Below, in pieces: positions 43,080 through 54,199 of a stretch of DNA of 64,000 nucleotides (position 1 is its first letter; each line of letters begins with the position of its first letter). Under the pieces are notes generated by a model that searched no databases, was not told the DNA's origin, and saw only the letters and a list, made by a program, of their open reading frames with translations. The stretch lies in assembly GCA_964017045.1 (NCBI GenBank), contig OZ024811.1, positions 8,581,674-8,645,673 on the forward strand. The letters are read 5' to 3'. Position numbers and translations under genes: made by a program. Source of the stretch: Omphiscola glabra (Eukaryota; Mollusca; Gastropoda; Lymnaeidae).

Positions 43080-44900
43080 CCTGTGAAGCTGGCCTCAAAT
43101 CATGTCAATCACTGTACACAGAATGGGATGTAGCCATTTTGCTTCGCTGGTCACTCTGCTGCCCCGCTGTATTTTTTAAAGCAGGATGAAACAATGTGCT
43201 GTCGGCATGTTGTCATATTTGCTACGAAACAGAGAGTTGTGACTGAGCCGTGTGAATCGTGTTATTTCTGTCTTATCATATATTCAAAGCAATATGACAA
43301 AATTGATCTTAGACGGAATGGTTAATCACAATGAAATATTTGTTTTGTCTCATAATTGCTCTGATAATACACATACATGTCAACGTATGCACTTTTTTCT
43401 CATTTCTTCTAATTTTCAACGCGCATATGATGATCCGTCTTCTTTTTTCAAATAGTTTTGCATCATCACTATTTTAGCGTTGACCAGCGAATATCACTAT
43501 CCCTAAACAATATAATAACTTTAGGTTTCACAACTCTAATCTGTTTTCTTACAAGTCTAAAGTAAGAGTATCCAATCAGTCAGTCCTTTTCAACTCAGTT
43601 GATATTCCATGAAGTTATACCTTTGTTTGGTCCAATCTAAACATTTGAAGTCATAATTTACCAATACAACAGTAAATTTGAGGTTCCCCTTTGCTTTAAC
43701 ATTACCCAACTTGCCTGGCTGGACATTTAACAGTAAGAAAACAAAGCGCACCTCGACCATCTAGCAATCTTCCCTACCCCACCCATGCATAACTAGACAT
43801 TTTACACACATAGCAAACTCCACCTTCGACTTTGGAGTTGTGGAACAACAGGGTGATAACATAACACCGGGATGGATAGACTTTTAGGTATTCCAATAAT
43901 AATATTCTCTTGTCTAACAAAATGATCCTTCTCTGGTAAAAAAATTAGAACGTTTTCGATTTAACATCAGTTGATTAACGTCCATTTAAAGGGGCTACGC
44001 GCTAAAAAATCCATATTTTTTCATTTAAAAAAAAATAACCGGTTGTTGATTATTACAAAAAGTTAATGGAATTAATTCATCATTACTTATTATTACTTAA
44101 TTTTTTTGTAAATGATATATTTTAATATTATTATTTATTTAAAAAACAACAACATGCAATATAGAATAGAAGTATTAAAAAGTTAGGCCAATCGCTTCAC
44201 GTGTCAGTTTACTATACCAAACGGTAGGTCGGTCAGCTGATGTGTATAAACAATGTAGACTGAAATATAGTTGGTTTTGGGTGGGGGGGGGGGGTTGTTG
44301 GGAATGGAGAGAGAGAGAGAGAGAGAGAACGAAAGAGGGAGAGAGAGAGAATGGAATCAGAAATGCGTAGGTACAGAATGCATTCATAACAGCAGTCGCT
44401 AAATAATAATGAAGGCGTTAGGACGTACACAGCGCTGCACGAGTGCTAGTACCAAACTGAGCTATCAACCTGAGGAACAGTTCTAACAATAGACTTCATC
44501 TGCCACTAGTAGTCTAATTATAGGTCATCTGACCGTATTGTGTGGAAAAGTTGAAAATGCATTGTAAAAACCGATAAACGTTTAAAAACTAATGATTACA
44601 AAATATATTACATCGGTTTGCTGAAAAAATTAACATTCCTTTTAATTGTCATACTCATTTTGATCCGGGGGCACTTGACTTTCCCCTGGGGGACAGTGCC
44701 CACCGCCGGAGAGATGCATGACAGAAACCCTGCATGATACCAGCTCCTGTTTTGTTAAATTTGCATTTGGGTTTTAAGATAAGTTAAGATTCTTTTATTG
44801 ATCAAAACAAATGGAAATGTTTTTTTCATTGCATTGTTCATTTTCAGCACATAAATAAAACAATTTGAACACAAGACATCTACATTAAATGATTTCACTC
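43080..44900. other. non-coding stretch with homopurine microsatellite
   Basis: No gene. 44281-44292 is a G run and 44305-44350 a (GA)n-rich stretch. Confidence 0.5.
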
Positions 44901-44904
44901 GGAA

Positions 44905-45600
44905 AAAAAGAGCAATTCAGTGAACTCTCTTAGCCATATCAGAGACTTATTAGTTCTCATGTAGTTTTGTGACTTCTGGGGCAACACGCTGGTAAATTCG
45001 TACAGATTGGGGAAAAAAAGAATTTTATATCTTACAGTCCTCGCCCTGAGAGAAAGAACGGGCCGATCCTAAGTATCTGGGATGAAGAGGGTGGGATGTA
45101 TCATCCAAAGTTTGTTTATTTTTACTATAACATTTTCCTTCAAATAGTTCTTCAAGTGAAGGATGTTTAGTTTGTTCCCAGCTTTCTTGATTAGTCTGTT
45201 TATTCAGTGTTTAATATCGTACGATGAATTCCCACACCAGTAGGTAACGCTGAAATTGTTGCACTGTAGTATAAGTTAACGACTTGTCTGTTTACGCCGA
45301 CATTGTGCAGTTTTTAAGGTAGAACGTCTTTGGTTGAATTTCTTATACAGCATTTTGGCTGTGCTCATGCCATGTTAGCTTATTATTAATGGTGACCCCT
45401 CATTAATTATATGCCTCTACTTTATCTACACTTTGATTTTTTATGTTGAGATCTGTAATTTGGTGATTCCCCCCTCTTGTAATCAACAACCATTTCCTTT
45501 GTATTTGAGCTGGAGAAAATTTTCATGTTATGACATTTCAATCTTTTCATTCTTTCCCGGATTTCTCGCTCCACTGGGATTTGGGCTGTCATTTCCCTCA
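44905..45600 (-). pseudogene. LINE fragment, RT C-terminal region (L2/Rex-like)
   Basis: In changing frames the minus strand gives NTKEMVVDYKRGG, NNKLTWHEHS, LQCNNFSVTYWCGNSS, INRLIKKAGNKLNILHLKN and, near the end, RARTVRYKILFFPNLYEFTS. These are the fingers-to-C-terminus markers of an L2-like reverse transcriptase also common in fish. Many stops and shifts show it is old. No ends were found. Confidence 0.7.
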
Positions 45601-45659
45601 CTGCCGTGTTTGTGATATTTTGGAACTAATTGTTGTAGAATATTTTACGAAAGTAGCTA

Positions 45660-45920
45660 TTCAAAAAGGTTTACAGTCTTTTCCAATCTTTCTTGGTTGA
45701 TTTTCAGCTTTCTCAGCCACACAGCAAAACAAAATTAACATTTGAGTTCCAAATTCTATTTTTCCCACCTAATTTGCATTGAGTTTCAAATATTTTTATT
45801 CAGCTAAAAGCTCATCATGCCTGCTATATTCTTGCCTTGATATCTGACTCAGATCCCCCATTCTTATTAACAATACTTCCCAGATATGTAAAAATCATCT
45901 ACTTCTCCTAGACTGGAATT
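45660..45920 (-). pseudogene. RTE-like LINE fragment (RT connection region)
   Basis: The minus strand reads YLGSIVNKNGGSESDIKARI with a frame change just before it, the segment seen also at 30328-30430 on the plus strand. Further codons are degraded. Confidence 0.65.
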
Positions 45921-46012
45921 CCATTTATTGCACTGTTAAAATATAATTCGAAGAGTGACCATTTGGTCCATACATGACTTATTTTGTCTAAAACCTGCTT
46001 GTTCCTCTAGTA

Positions 46013-46110
46013 CAGGGGTCACCAAACTACGGCCCGCTGGCCGGATCCGACCCTGGAAGCCAGTTCATCCGGCCCGCCGACGGTATTTAAATTTGCTTGA
46101 TAAAACGAAT
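46013..46110. mobile_element. hAT 5' end fragment (CAGGGGTCACCAAACTACGG)
   Basis: The sequence starting CAGGGGTCACCAAACTACGG and continuing with GGCCGGATCCGACCC is a typical end of Tip100/Charlie-like hAT elements. It may be the 5' end belonging to the transposase remnant at 46700-47930, in which case 46241 is a later insertion. Confidence 0.65.
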
Positions 46111-46240
46111 GGAACACGACACGTTGTGATACAATTTAAATACGAAGAAAACACGTGCAGAGACCTTCCCGGCTGCAATGCGCCTTAAATTTACCATTTT
46201 CAAAGTTATATTGTTGTATCTAGATTTTCTTGTTAATTGC

Positions 46241-46395
46241 AGACCTGTTTACCCTTGAACTCCTATAATCGTACAATATCGTCTTAAAATGGTGCTACAT
46301 GGTAGCTTAATAGTAAATAAATAAACATACAGTATATTTAATGAATACAATAACTACTCGCATCGCAGTGCCTAATGGGATCAAGTTAAGCTGTC
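46241..46395. mobile_element. lone end of the AGACCTGTTTAC transposon family
   Basis: Begins AGACCTGTTTAC and follows 13977-14130 closely (CCTAAAATCGTACAATATCG type, AACTACTCG, AAGTTAAGCTG). No partner end was found. Confidence 0.75.
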
Positions 46396-46699
46396 GTTAA
46401 AATTAAAAAGTTATCTTCTAAAAGTAGATGACCAACGTTTATAATACAATCTGCGGTCACCTTGTTTTGCAGACTTGTATTATTAATTTATATTGAGTGA
46501 AAGTACATATCACATTATCACAGTCTGTCAATGGTAAAAAAAAATTACTGTTGAAAGTTAACGTGGTTCAAAGTCGAACTCAGATCAGCATAAAACAAGA
46601 TGTATTTAAATAAGAATTAATAAAACAAATGATGACATCATTTAAAAAACCTACCAAGTAACCCGAGGTTGTCGTTTTTAGGAAAAGCTGGTCTGACAA

Positions 46700-47930
46700 C
46701 TACCACAAACTGTACATGGGTGAAAGAAAGAAAACTGTTGGAATCATACAGGGACATTACAAATCGTAGTCGCCACGGTTGTAACTAACAGCCCTTTGGC
46801 AAATTCAGTTGTGCGGAGAACAGAAGAATTTGGAGAGAACATAGAGCTATAGATACGTGAGAAAGCTAGGAACTTGCTGTGGTAGTCATTGGCGTTGGAT
46901 GAGTCTACTGATCTCTCGAGTATGTCACAGCTTCTCGTGTTTATTGTGGTGTCAATTAGCACTTTCAAATAACGGAAGATTTGGCATTCGTTTACAGCAT
47001 GCATGGAACAACTACTGTATAAAATTTCATGGAAATGCAAAAACTTTTGCACACTATAACCTTCAGTGGAATAAGCTTCTAAGTGTTACAGTTGACGGAG
47101 AAAAAAACATGGCTAGAGTTAGAAAAGGTCTGGTGGGGCAGATTAGGACTCCGTTGGAAGATTTGAAAATTCTGGGCGCTTCTTAATGCACTGCATCATA
47201 CATCAGAAAAAACTCTGGGGGGGGGGGGGGTGAAGACTTAGATTTTTCTTTTGTACTGAAACCAGTCATTTCTGCTGTGAACCTCATTCGTGGACATGTG
47301 CTCAATCACCATTAGCTACGTCATTCGTGGACATGTGCTCAATCACCATTAGCTACTTCATTCGTGGACATGTGCTCAATAACCATTAGCTACTTCATTC
47401 GTTGACATGTGCTCAATCACCATTAGCTCCAAGCTTTTCTTGAAGAAAAGGTTTCTGAATTCTGTGACTTGTCTTAAAACACATCAGTGAGGTGGCTCAG
47501 CTGCGATAAAATCATGTTTCGTTATTATAAGCACGAAATCAAATAGATGTTTTTCTCACTGAATTAATTTAATATGGAGCTGATCCAAAGCTTTCAGATC
47601 CTACCTGGCTGTCAAAGTTGTAATTTTTGGTCCACATTACATCCTAGGTGACTGAACTGAACTTGAATCTTCAAGGAAAGGATAACCTCATCTTTGATCT
47701 TTACAGAATCATCAAAGCATTTTGGAGAAAGCTGTCATTGAAGCACAACTGGAAGGAGCAAACTTTTAATATTTTCACAGTTCTAAACAGTTTTGCACTA
47801 CAATCGAGGATGTCAACCTCGATTTTCCGAAAAACATTATTGCTGACTTGAAGCATTCTTTGGAGAGATTTTTAGATATTGACAGAATGGAGAGTGACAG
47901 TCTTCCGTTACCAGAATCCATTTTATTGCA
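46700..47930 (+). pseudogene. hAT transposase pseudogene (GTF2IRD2/ZBED5-like)
   Basis: Ordered motifs in shifting frames on the plus strand: ALDESTDLSSMSQLLVFIV (from about 46896), WNKLLSVTVDGEKNMARVRK and GLVGQI (47070-47150), LHCIIHQKKLW (about 47190), KPVISAVNLIRGHVLNH (about 47260-47300), FLEEKVSEFCDL, SVRWLS, and LNLNLQGKDNLIFDLYRII (47660-47715). This is the GTF2IRD2/ZBED5 hAT lineage, with catalytic aspartates in DEST and DG. At least five frame breaks and a 37-bp tandem repeat (47285-47432) make it non-functional. Confidence 0.8.
47285..47432. repeat. 37-bp tandem repeat, four copies, inside the hAT pseudogene
   Basis: CATTCGTGGACATGTGCTCA begins units at 47285, 47322, 47359 and 47396, exactly 37 bp apart, with few mismatches. 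The repeated segment encodes the conserved NLIRGHVLNH region. Confidence 0.95.
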
Positions 47931-48065
47931 ATCGTGATGATGTGCCAGTAAAAGGACAGTTGGAGCTCATAAATTTGCAAGCAAGACTTGTTGAAAGAGA
48001 AGCACAGAGAAGGAAAATTATTTGAACTTTACCACTGCTTACCTGATGTTGAGTAGCCACTAGTA

Positions 48066-48425
48066 TGGCATCAGTCGAGAGGAGCTGATCTGTCTGACTG
48101 AACATTTGGTGTGGCGAGGGGAGCTGGTCTGTTCAGCTGTCTAAATATCTAGTGCATTGAGGGAGATGGTGTGTTTTAACTGTCTGAAAATCTAGTGTAT
48201 TGAAGGTGATGGTCTATTTAACTGTCTGCATATCTAATGTATATAGGGAGAGGATCGATTTAACTGTCTGAATATCTAGACTAGTTTGGATGATGGTCTG
48301 TTTTACTGTCTGAATATCTAGTGTATTGAAGGAGATGGTCTGTTTAACTGTTTGAATATATAGTGTTTTCAGGGAGATGGTCTGTTTAATTGTCGGAATA
48401 TCTAGTATGTTGAGGGGAGCTGTTT
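48066..48425. repeat. minisatellite, ~42-bp unit, about eight copies
   Basis: Units contain GGTCTGTTTAACTGTCTGAA and TATCTAGTGTATTGA with substitutions and small indels. Confidence 0.85.
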
Positions 48426-48469
48426 AAAAGCCCCTTGAAATATTTCACTCACCTCTTTTCTTGCCCTTT

Positions 48470-48930
48470 AGCATTTGTTAGCGCTTTACCTTTTGTTCTT
48501 GTTTGGCTTACTTTGTTTTTGCAATTTTTGTGCCAGTTTCTGTGCTATATTGTACAAGCCTTTTGGGTTTCCTTCTGATGCTGCTGTATCTGTATATTGC
48601 CAAATTATCTATGTAATTTTTTTTTTATCTAATGCTCATTTTCACATCATTAATAGCTTCTGAATACTACCCATAGGCATCAGTTTTAGCGGCTCTGGTT
48701 TGTATGTTCATCAGGATGGCCTATCTTTTCGATGTTGGATTAACTTGATTGTGGTCTCTGATATCCATAGATTGTACATGTTTTAATCTCCAAGACTTGC
48801 TTTCATTTTGAATTCCCTGCATTCTTAATTGATGACCACTGAGAGTCTATTTCGTCCTTTTCTTCCAAATTATCAAAGAAACTAAATATTTGCAAAGCTC
48901 AATTCTGACCTCATTATTATTTTTTGTCAT
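48470..48930 (-). pseudogene. RTE-like LINE fragment (region between endonuclease and RT)
   Basis: The minus strand reads TLSGHQLRMQGIQNESKSWR at about 48800-48860, then YSEAINDVKMSIR and KKNYIDNLA (about 48600-48660) and IRRKPKRLVQY. This matches the helical linker of RTE-like LINE polyproteins (YTEA-KxVKxSIR-DKRNYVDxLA). No RT core is present. Confidence 0.55.
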
Positions 48931-48958
48931 CTAAAAATGCCACTTCGTATTTGATTCG

Positions 48959-49400
48959 AAATGTTACATTGTATTTGGGTCCAACTATAGAAATGTTACA
49001 TTGTATTTGGGTCCAACTATAGAAATGCTACATTGTATTTGGGTCCAACTATAGAAATGTTACATTGTATTTGGGTCCAACTATAGAAATGTTACATTGT
49101 ATTTGGGTCCAACTATAGAAATGTTACATTGTATATGGGTCCAACTATAGAAATGTTACATTGTATTTGGGTCCAACTATAGAAATGTTACATTGTATTT
49201 GGGTCCAACTATAGAAATGTTACATTGTATTTGGGTCCAACTATAGAAATGCTACATTGTATTTGGGTCCAACTATAGAAATGTTACATTGTATTTGGGT
49301 CCAACTATAGAAATGCTACATTGTATTTGGGTCAAACTATAGAAATGGCACATTGTATTTTGTTCAACTAAAGAGAGGTCATTGCTTTTGGTTGAACTAT
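48959..49400. repeat. minisatellite, 32-bp unit, about 12-13 copies
   Basis: GAAATGTTACATTGTATTTG is followed by GGTCCAACTATA; copies are nearly identical over 48959-49345, and the last two are worn. The GATCCC minisatellite begins some 25 bp later. Confidence 0.95.
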
Positions 49401-49426
49401 AGATATGACATTTTGTCATTTGTTCT

Positions 49427-49806
49427 CGATCCAAATGGGATCCCAATCCTGAAGGGATCCTGTTTCCAAATGGCATCCCATATCGCGATGGGATCCAGAT
49501 CCCATTGGGATCGCAACACATCTGGTTCCCGATTCCGATGGTATCCCGATCCCTATGTGATACTAATGCAAGTGGGATCCCATTTCACGATGGGATCCCG
49601 TTCCCAGTAGAATCCCTTTCTCGGTTGGTTCCCGACATCATTGGGACCCCGATCCCGATGGGATCTCGTTTCAAAATGAGATCGCATATCCTGATGTGTT
49701 CTTTTTCTTGTATAGATCCCGTTCCCGGTGTGATTCATCCCCATTTGGATCCTATACCAGGTGAGATTTCGAGCCTACTGGGATCCAGATCCCGGTGGGA
49801 TCCCAT
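49427..49806. repeat. GATCCC minisatellite, third locus
   Basis: Degenerate ~20-24-bp units of the type GATGGGATCCCGATCCC. The open frames here on both strands are repeat translations. Confidence 0.85.
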
Positions 49807-50232
49807 ATATAAGAATTCTTAAGTGATACCGAGAAAATCTCCATGAAATTATAGAAATGAATAGAACTTAACTAACACTTCAATAAGCTTTTAGATCCCA
49901 TTATACATCTCCCTGGAAATAATTAGAACATTCTAGATTAAATATAATAAAATAACTTTTCTACGTAATTATATTCGAATGCGAAACATTCTATAACATA
50001 AATGCACTGCTATGTTACTTAAAAGAGGGCCCCCTGTTGGCGGCCAATTCCGTAAGGTAAAGTTTAAGTTAGGCTTTTGATAGGGGGTCCCATATAATCA
50101 CTCAGACAAATAATGTTAAAATTTAAATTTTGGCCCATTAAAATCGGTTTCAAAAGGCCATAGATACAGACTTTTTAAATAATCGAACTTTCTGGAAAAT
50201 TCTAGACCGGCTCTGAATGAACTGGGTGTTAT

Positions 50233-52520
50233 TATTATTAGTTTGTTTTAAATGGTGCAGTACCCCAGTCTAGGGCTAGGCTCACAGCAGTACCCCAGCC
50301 AGGGCTAGGCTCACAGCAGTACTCAGCCTAGGGCTAGGCTCACAGCAGTACCCCAGCCTAGGGCTAGGCTCACAGCGCTTCACATAAAAATTAGCTATTA
50401 CGAAACATATACATTTAAAAACAATTGGTAAAAAGCTTGACCTCACCCACCCAAGTACTATCTACCTCTGTCTAGCCATGGACAGCACCCAGCAGAATCG
50501 AGCGTTGTTTATCAGTTAGAGGGGGGATAAGAATGAGTCGGTATAATACAGATTGAAGAGACGGGTCTTGAGGGCAGTTTTGGAAGCTGTGATGGTCGTT
50601 ATATTGCGGATTTAATAATGGGAGAGAATTCCATTGTTTTGAGGCACAGAAAGAGAAAGATCACTCGCCATATTATTAGTGAATGTTCTGGGAACAGAAA
50701 GAATTCGCGTGTCTGCGGACGAACGAAGCTTTCGAAGGGGTGAATAGACAGAAAGAAATTCAGTAACATTGGAAGGGCAGGAACCAGAGAAAGAGTTGTG
50801 ACTGAGAACAGACAGCTTGTAATAAATGCGTGCTTGTATGGGAAGCCAATGAAGTGAGTGGAGTAGTGGAGTGACGGGATCATGCTTCTTTGCCTTTAGA
50901 AATAACCTAGCAGCTGAGTTTTGAACTTTCTGCAGGGTTTCTATGAAATGTTTTGGTGAACCAGACAGAAGATAGTTGCAATAGTCAAGACTAGAGAGAA
51001 CAAGAGCAAAGACAAGTGTTTTTTGCGCTGACTGTGAGGTAGTGGCGGTTGGAGCTGATATGTCGGATAGCGGTGTATGCACAGCGACAGATATGAGAAA
51101 TATGATTATTGAGAGATATGTGAGAAAGAATGTAACCAAGATTCCTTGCATAGGATGTGAACTCTAAATCGGAGCGAGATAGAAGATGATTCATGATTGT
51201 GAATGAGGAGTGCTTCCGTTTTGTCATCGTTTACCTTCAACTTGCTAAGAGTCATCCATGACTTGACATCACCAATACACTCCTGCAAAGTGTGGATACC
51301 AGAATTGACAAGTGAGAGATGTATAGCTTGTATAGCTGCATGTCATCTGCGAATGACTGGCTCTCAATAGCATGCATCCCGAACAGGAGGAGAAGTGGCC
51401 TGGTATTTATTGTGAATAGGATGGACCCAAAACGGACCCCTGTTGCACTCCGTACGCCAAGTACGCACGATCAGAGAGACAGTCATCAATAGCGACCGCC
51501 TGAGTTCTATCGGAGAGCTAGGACCGAAACTAATAAAGCCAAAACTGAACCAGAAATTCCAAAGTAATTTTTAAGGGTTTTGTAAAGGGTTTGATGGTCA
51601 ACGGTTTCAAAGGCCACACTGAGATCTAAGAAGATCAGGATGGAGACATCACCGCTGTCAAATGCAAACAACAGGTCACTGCTGACTCTCAAGAGAGCTG
51701 TCTCTGTGTTGTGAAAAGGTCTATAGGCCGACTGATTAGGACCGAGAAGAGAGTGGTCGTTTAAGTAAGCAAAAAGCTGATAAAGGTCTATCGTTTTTAA
51801 AAATTATTTTGATCAAGACCTGACTTCGTAAGTAATGGTTTGATGACAGCTGTCTTACAAAGAGAGGGAACAATGCCAGAAGACAAGCTCTTATTGACTA
51901 TATGGGTTATCGTTGAGAGCAATTGATCCAACGACTCAACAAACAGTGAAGTGAGAATGGGGTCGATAGAACATGCCGTAGATTTAGATTTTAGAATAAC
52001 ACTTTTAACCTCTTGTTATGAAAGAGGTTTATTAAAAACATCGAAATGTGAACTAACGCCAGTATAAGGAGGCAGGTCAAGAAGAGATGCGTCAACATAA
52101 TCAAGCTCAGCACGAATTTCGGCTATTTCGCGTGTGAAAAAAGTAAAATATATCTGGTTGTGAGGAAATGGATACACTGAAGGAAGAACAGTTACATTGT
52201 TACTTCGTGTGAGGTGGCTACATACGTCAAACAACTGCCTGCTGTTTTTACCCATAATTATATTAATGCTAAAATACAAAGACTTAGCACGATAAACATG
52301 TCAAACGCTTCTTGGCAACGGTACAGATCTGCTTAAAAGCAACAAGACCTGATCACAACCACTTCTTTCCGCAGTTCGAAGCTCTTTCTTGGCACTGCGT
52401 AGTTCTTCTCCGATGGTTGCATACCAGGGAGCTGACACTGCTGACTTAACAATTCGGTGGGTAATAGGGGCGTGCCGGTCAAGCACAGCGCGCAAGGCAC
52501 TGTCTATATCGTTTCCAAAG
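50233..52520 (-). mobile_element. CR1-like LINE, 2.3 kb, 5'-truncated, with (TAA)n tail
   Basis: On the minus strand, 52495-52301 encodes LDRHAPITHRIVKSAVSAPW and YATIGEELRSAKKEL (linker before RT), 51692-51507 FAFDSGDVSILIFLDLSVAF (normally LDLSAAFDTVDH) and NYFGISGSV, 51288-51106 DVKSWMTLSKLKVNDDKTEA, and 51151-50612 LSSLDYCNYLLSGSPKHFIE and the C-terminus. The tail is a TAA run at 50233-50241. The RT catalytic FDTVDH reads FETVDH. Its 3' untranslated part contains a 31-bp tandem amplification (50247-50375). Confidence 0.85.
50247..50375. repeat. 31-bp tandem repeat in the LINE 3' end, four copies
   Basis: CAGTACCCCAGCCTAGGGCT with AGGCTCACAG is repeated four times; the sister LINEs at 32353 and 55690 have it once. 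Confidence 0.9.
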
Positions 52521-52639
52521 TAGGGCAGTATTGTTAGTTTTAATTCACCGATATTTCAATATGAACTATGTAGGGTATTGATTCCAAACTAGGCCTATAT
52601 CCATTAATTCCCAGCACCTATAGTGTTGTCTAAGCCTAT

Positions 52640-52641
<2 letters not shown>

Positions 52642-52705
<64 letters not shown>
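52642..52705. repeat. (AT)32 microsatellite
   Basis: Uninterrupted AT dinucleotide run of about 64 bp inside the Helitron fragment. Confidence 0.95.
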
Positions 52706-52707
<2 letters not shown>

Positions 52708-53244
52708 TATTGTAGTAAAAATGTGACCCCCGGCCATAAGGGAGAGGATATTATGATTTCAGTACCCTTCGTCATTTGAACATACACTAAGCTCTGTCAA
52801 GATACTTTTATTCATGTAGGATTATTTATTGTTAATTTTATTTATATTGCTCATATAATGGAAAAAAACGAATTATTAAAAGTTCAGGCACTCCTCAGAA
52901 CGGCGGTCCCATATTATTTGTACAGAAATAAAATTTAAAAAATTGTTTGTACCTCATGGAACTACATTAAAAATCGTCAGTGGCTACTATAACATTTATT
53001 TATTGTTTTCCAATTGTTTTGTCATGTATTTTCAGTGGTTTTAAATTGAAATTTTAATATAAAACATGTATTTACAAAGTCAGTCAAACGCTTAGGTTGT
53101 TTTGGTCTTTTTTGCCGATTTGTGGCCAGATTTTTTTCAAGTCTCACACCAAAAGCAATAATCATACGGTTAAAGTAATGTAAAAATAATAGACCATTAT
53201 TAAGTCAGATTCAGGGGCATCAGCTTACACCAGGGTATAGGACC

Positions 53245-53432
53245 CAGTGGCGTAGCGAGGGGGTGGGCAAGGGGGGCATCATGCCCCGGGCGCTACTCAC
53301 AAAGGGGCGCCTATTACTTTATTTATTTATTAATTTGCAAGTATATTTTACATATAATATTGTATGGTTTTTGAATAGGGGCGCTAAAAAGGTATTGTGC
53401 CCCGGGAGCGAGTTAAGCTCGCTACGCCACTG
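53245..53432. mobile_element. 188-bp hAT MITE (CAGTGGCGTAGC family)
   Basis: Ends CAGTGGCGTAGCGAGG and CTCGCTACGCCACTG; flanks ATAGGACC (53237-53244) and GTAGGACC (53433-53440), an 8-bp duplication with one difference. Same length as 14627-14814. Confidence 0.9.
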
Positions 53433-53747
53433 GTAGGACCGGGCTCTCTCGAGCGTTGAAAGTCCCGTCATGATGTCCATACACTGTAAGTCCATCTAAT
53501 GGGGTATATGCCAGTATGAAGGATTGGGGTGTTACGTACTGTTATCAATATGGAGAAATTAATCTCTTATTTAAGTGTATGGCTCGTTCTAAAACAGTAC
53601 CGGTACACAGCAAAAGACGATAAAAAATGATAAATACACTAACAAAGAATACGATACACAAACCAGGGCTAATTAAAATTAATAAGTTTTATTATGTTAA
53701 TTATTATAATGAATTATAAAACCAAAAGAAATATAATTTAAAAACTA

Positions 53748-53775
53748 TTGACTTACGGTATACTGTAAGTCAATA
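53748..53775. repeat. 28-bp near-perfect palindrome
   Basis: ATTGACTTACGGT is followed at once by ATACTGTAAGTCAAT; one pair mismatches. It stands just before the Gypsy-like coding fragment. Confidence 0.8.
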
Positions 53776-53789
53776 ATTTTTAATTACAT

Positions 53790-54065
53790 TTAGCTCATTC
53801 GGCGCTAAAAAAGACGGTACGAGATATGATCCCGTCCACTTAGTGGATGAAAATATTTTGTCTGAGGATGAACTAGCCTCAGTCAAACAGCCGAATGATC
53901 CTAGTATGGAGCTCCAACTGAAGCTCAAACAACTGGAGCTAGAAGAAAATAGATAGCTTAAACAAATGGAGCTAGAGCTACAGAGAGAGGAGGAAGAAAA
54001 AGATAGAGAACTACAAATAAAATTAAAAGAAATGAAAATAGCGGCCAATTTTATAGCATTTGGGA
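53790..54065 (+). pseudogene. coiled-coil fragment, probably Gag-like part of a Ty3/Gypsy element
   Basis: The plus strand reads KKDGTRYDPVHLVDENILSE, DELASVKQPND, then a charged helix SMELQLKLKQLELEENR, a stop and LKQMELELQREEEEKDRELQ. The Glu/Lys/Leu pattern is a coiled coil. It lies upstream of Gypsy-like sequence at 55740-55930 and of an integrase at 57000-57590, with LINEs between, so a Gag origin is inferred from position. The large minus-strand open frame here is its shadow. Confidence 0.4.
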
Positions 54066-54199
54066 TGGTATATTTCCCTTGTCTGGATCTACTGCTACTG
54101 TGAGCAACATCCTGTTACGAGGCGTAGAGGTGGGATTCATTGGTGTTACTTTACATGTCATCCATCTCAAATCAGACCTAGTCTCCGGAACTGTCGTTG

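Larger units (their letters stand above)
49427..52878 (-). mobile_element. third Helitron-like element (3'-truncated), split by a LINE and by a long-TIR element
   Basis: The order GATCCC minisatellite (49427-49806), GAACTTTCTGGAAAATTCTA (50186-50206), the module with CACCGATATTTCAATATG (52538-52560), and the ATATAGCTCATATAAG-type core (52845-52870) follows the element at 23989-26055. The CTAG end is absent; the 32-bp minisatellite takes its place. The CR1-like LINE (50233-52520) and the element at 52887-59678 interrupt it, and the sequence resumes after 59686. Confidence 0.65.

Noticed and set aside
48959..49400. CRISPR array
   Set aside because: The 32-bp units are head to tail without unique spacers, and the window is plainly eukaryotic; the same holds for 58104-58606 and 60561-60828.
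49273..49822. Several open frames on both strands around the GATCCC repeat
   Set aside because: All are repeat translations with no consistent protein.
53770..54048. 92-residue Ser/Cys-rich minus-strand open frame
   Set aside because: Shadow of the Glu/Lys-rich coiled coil on the plus strand.
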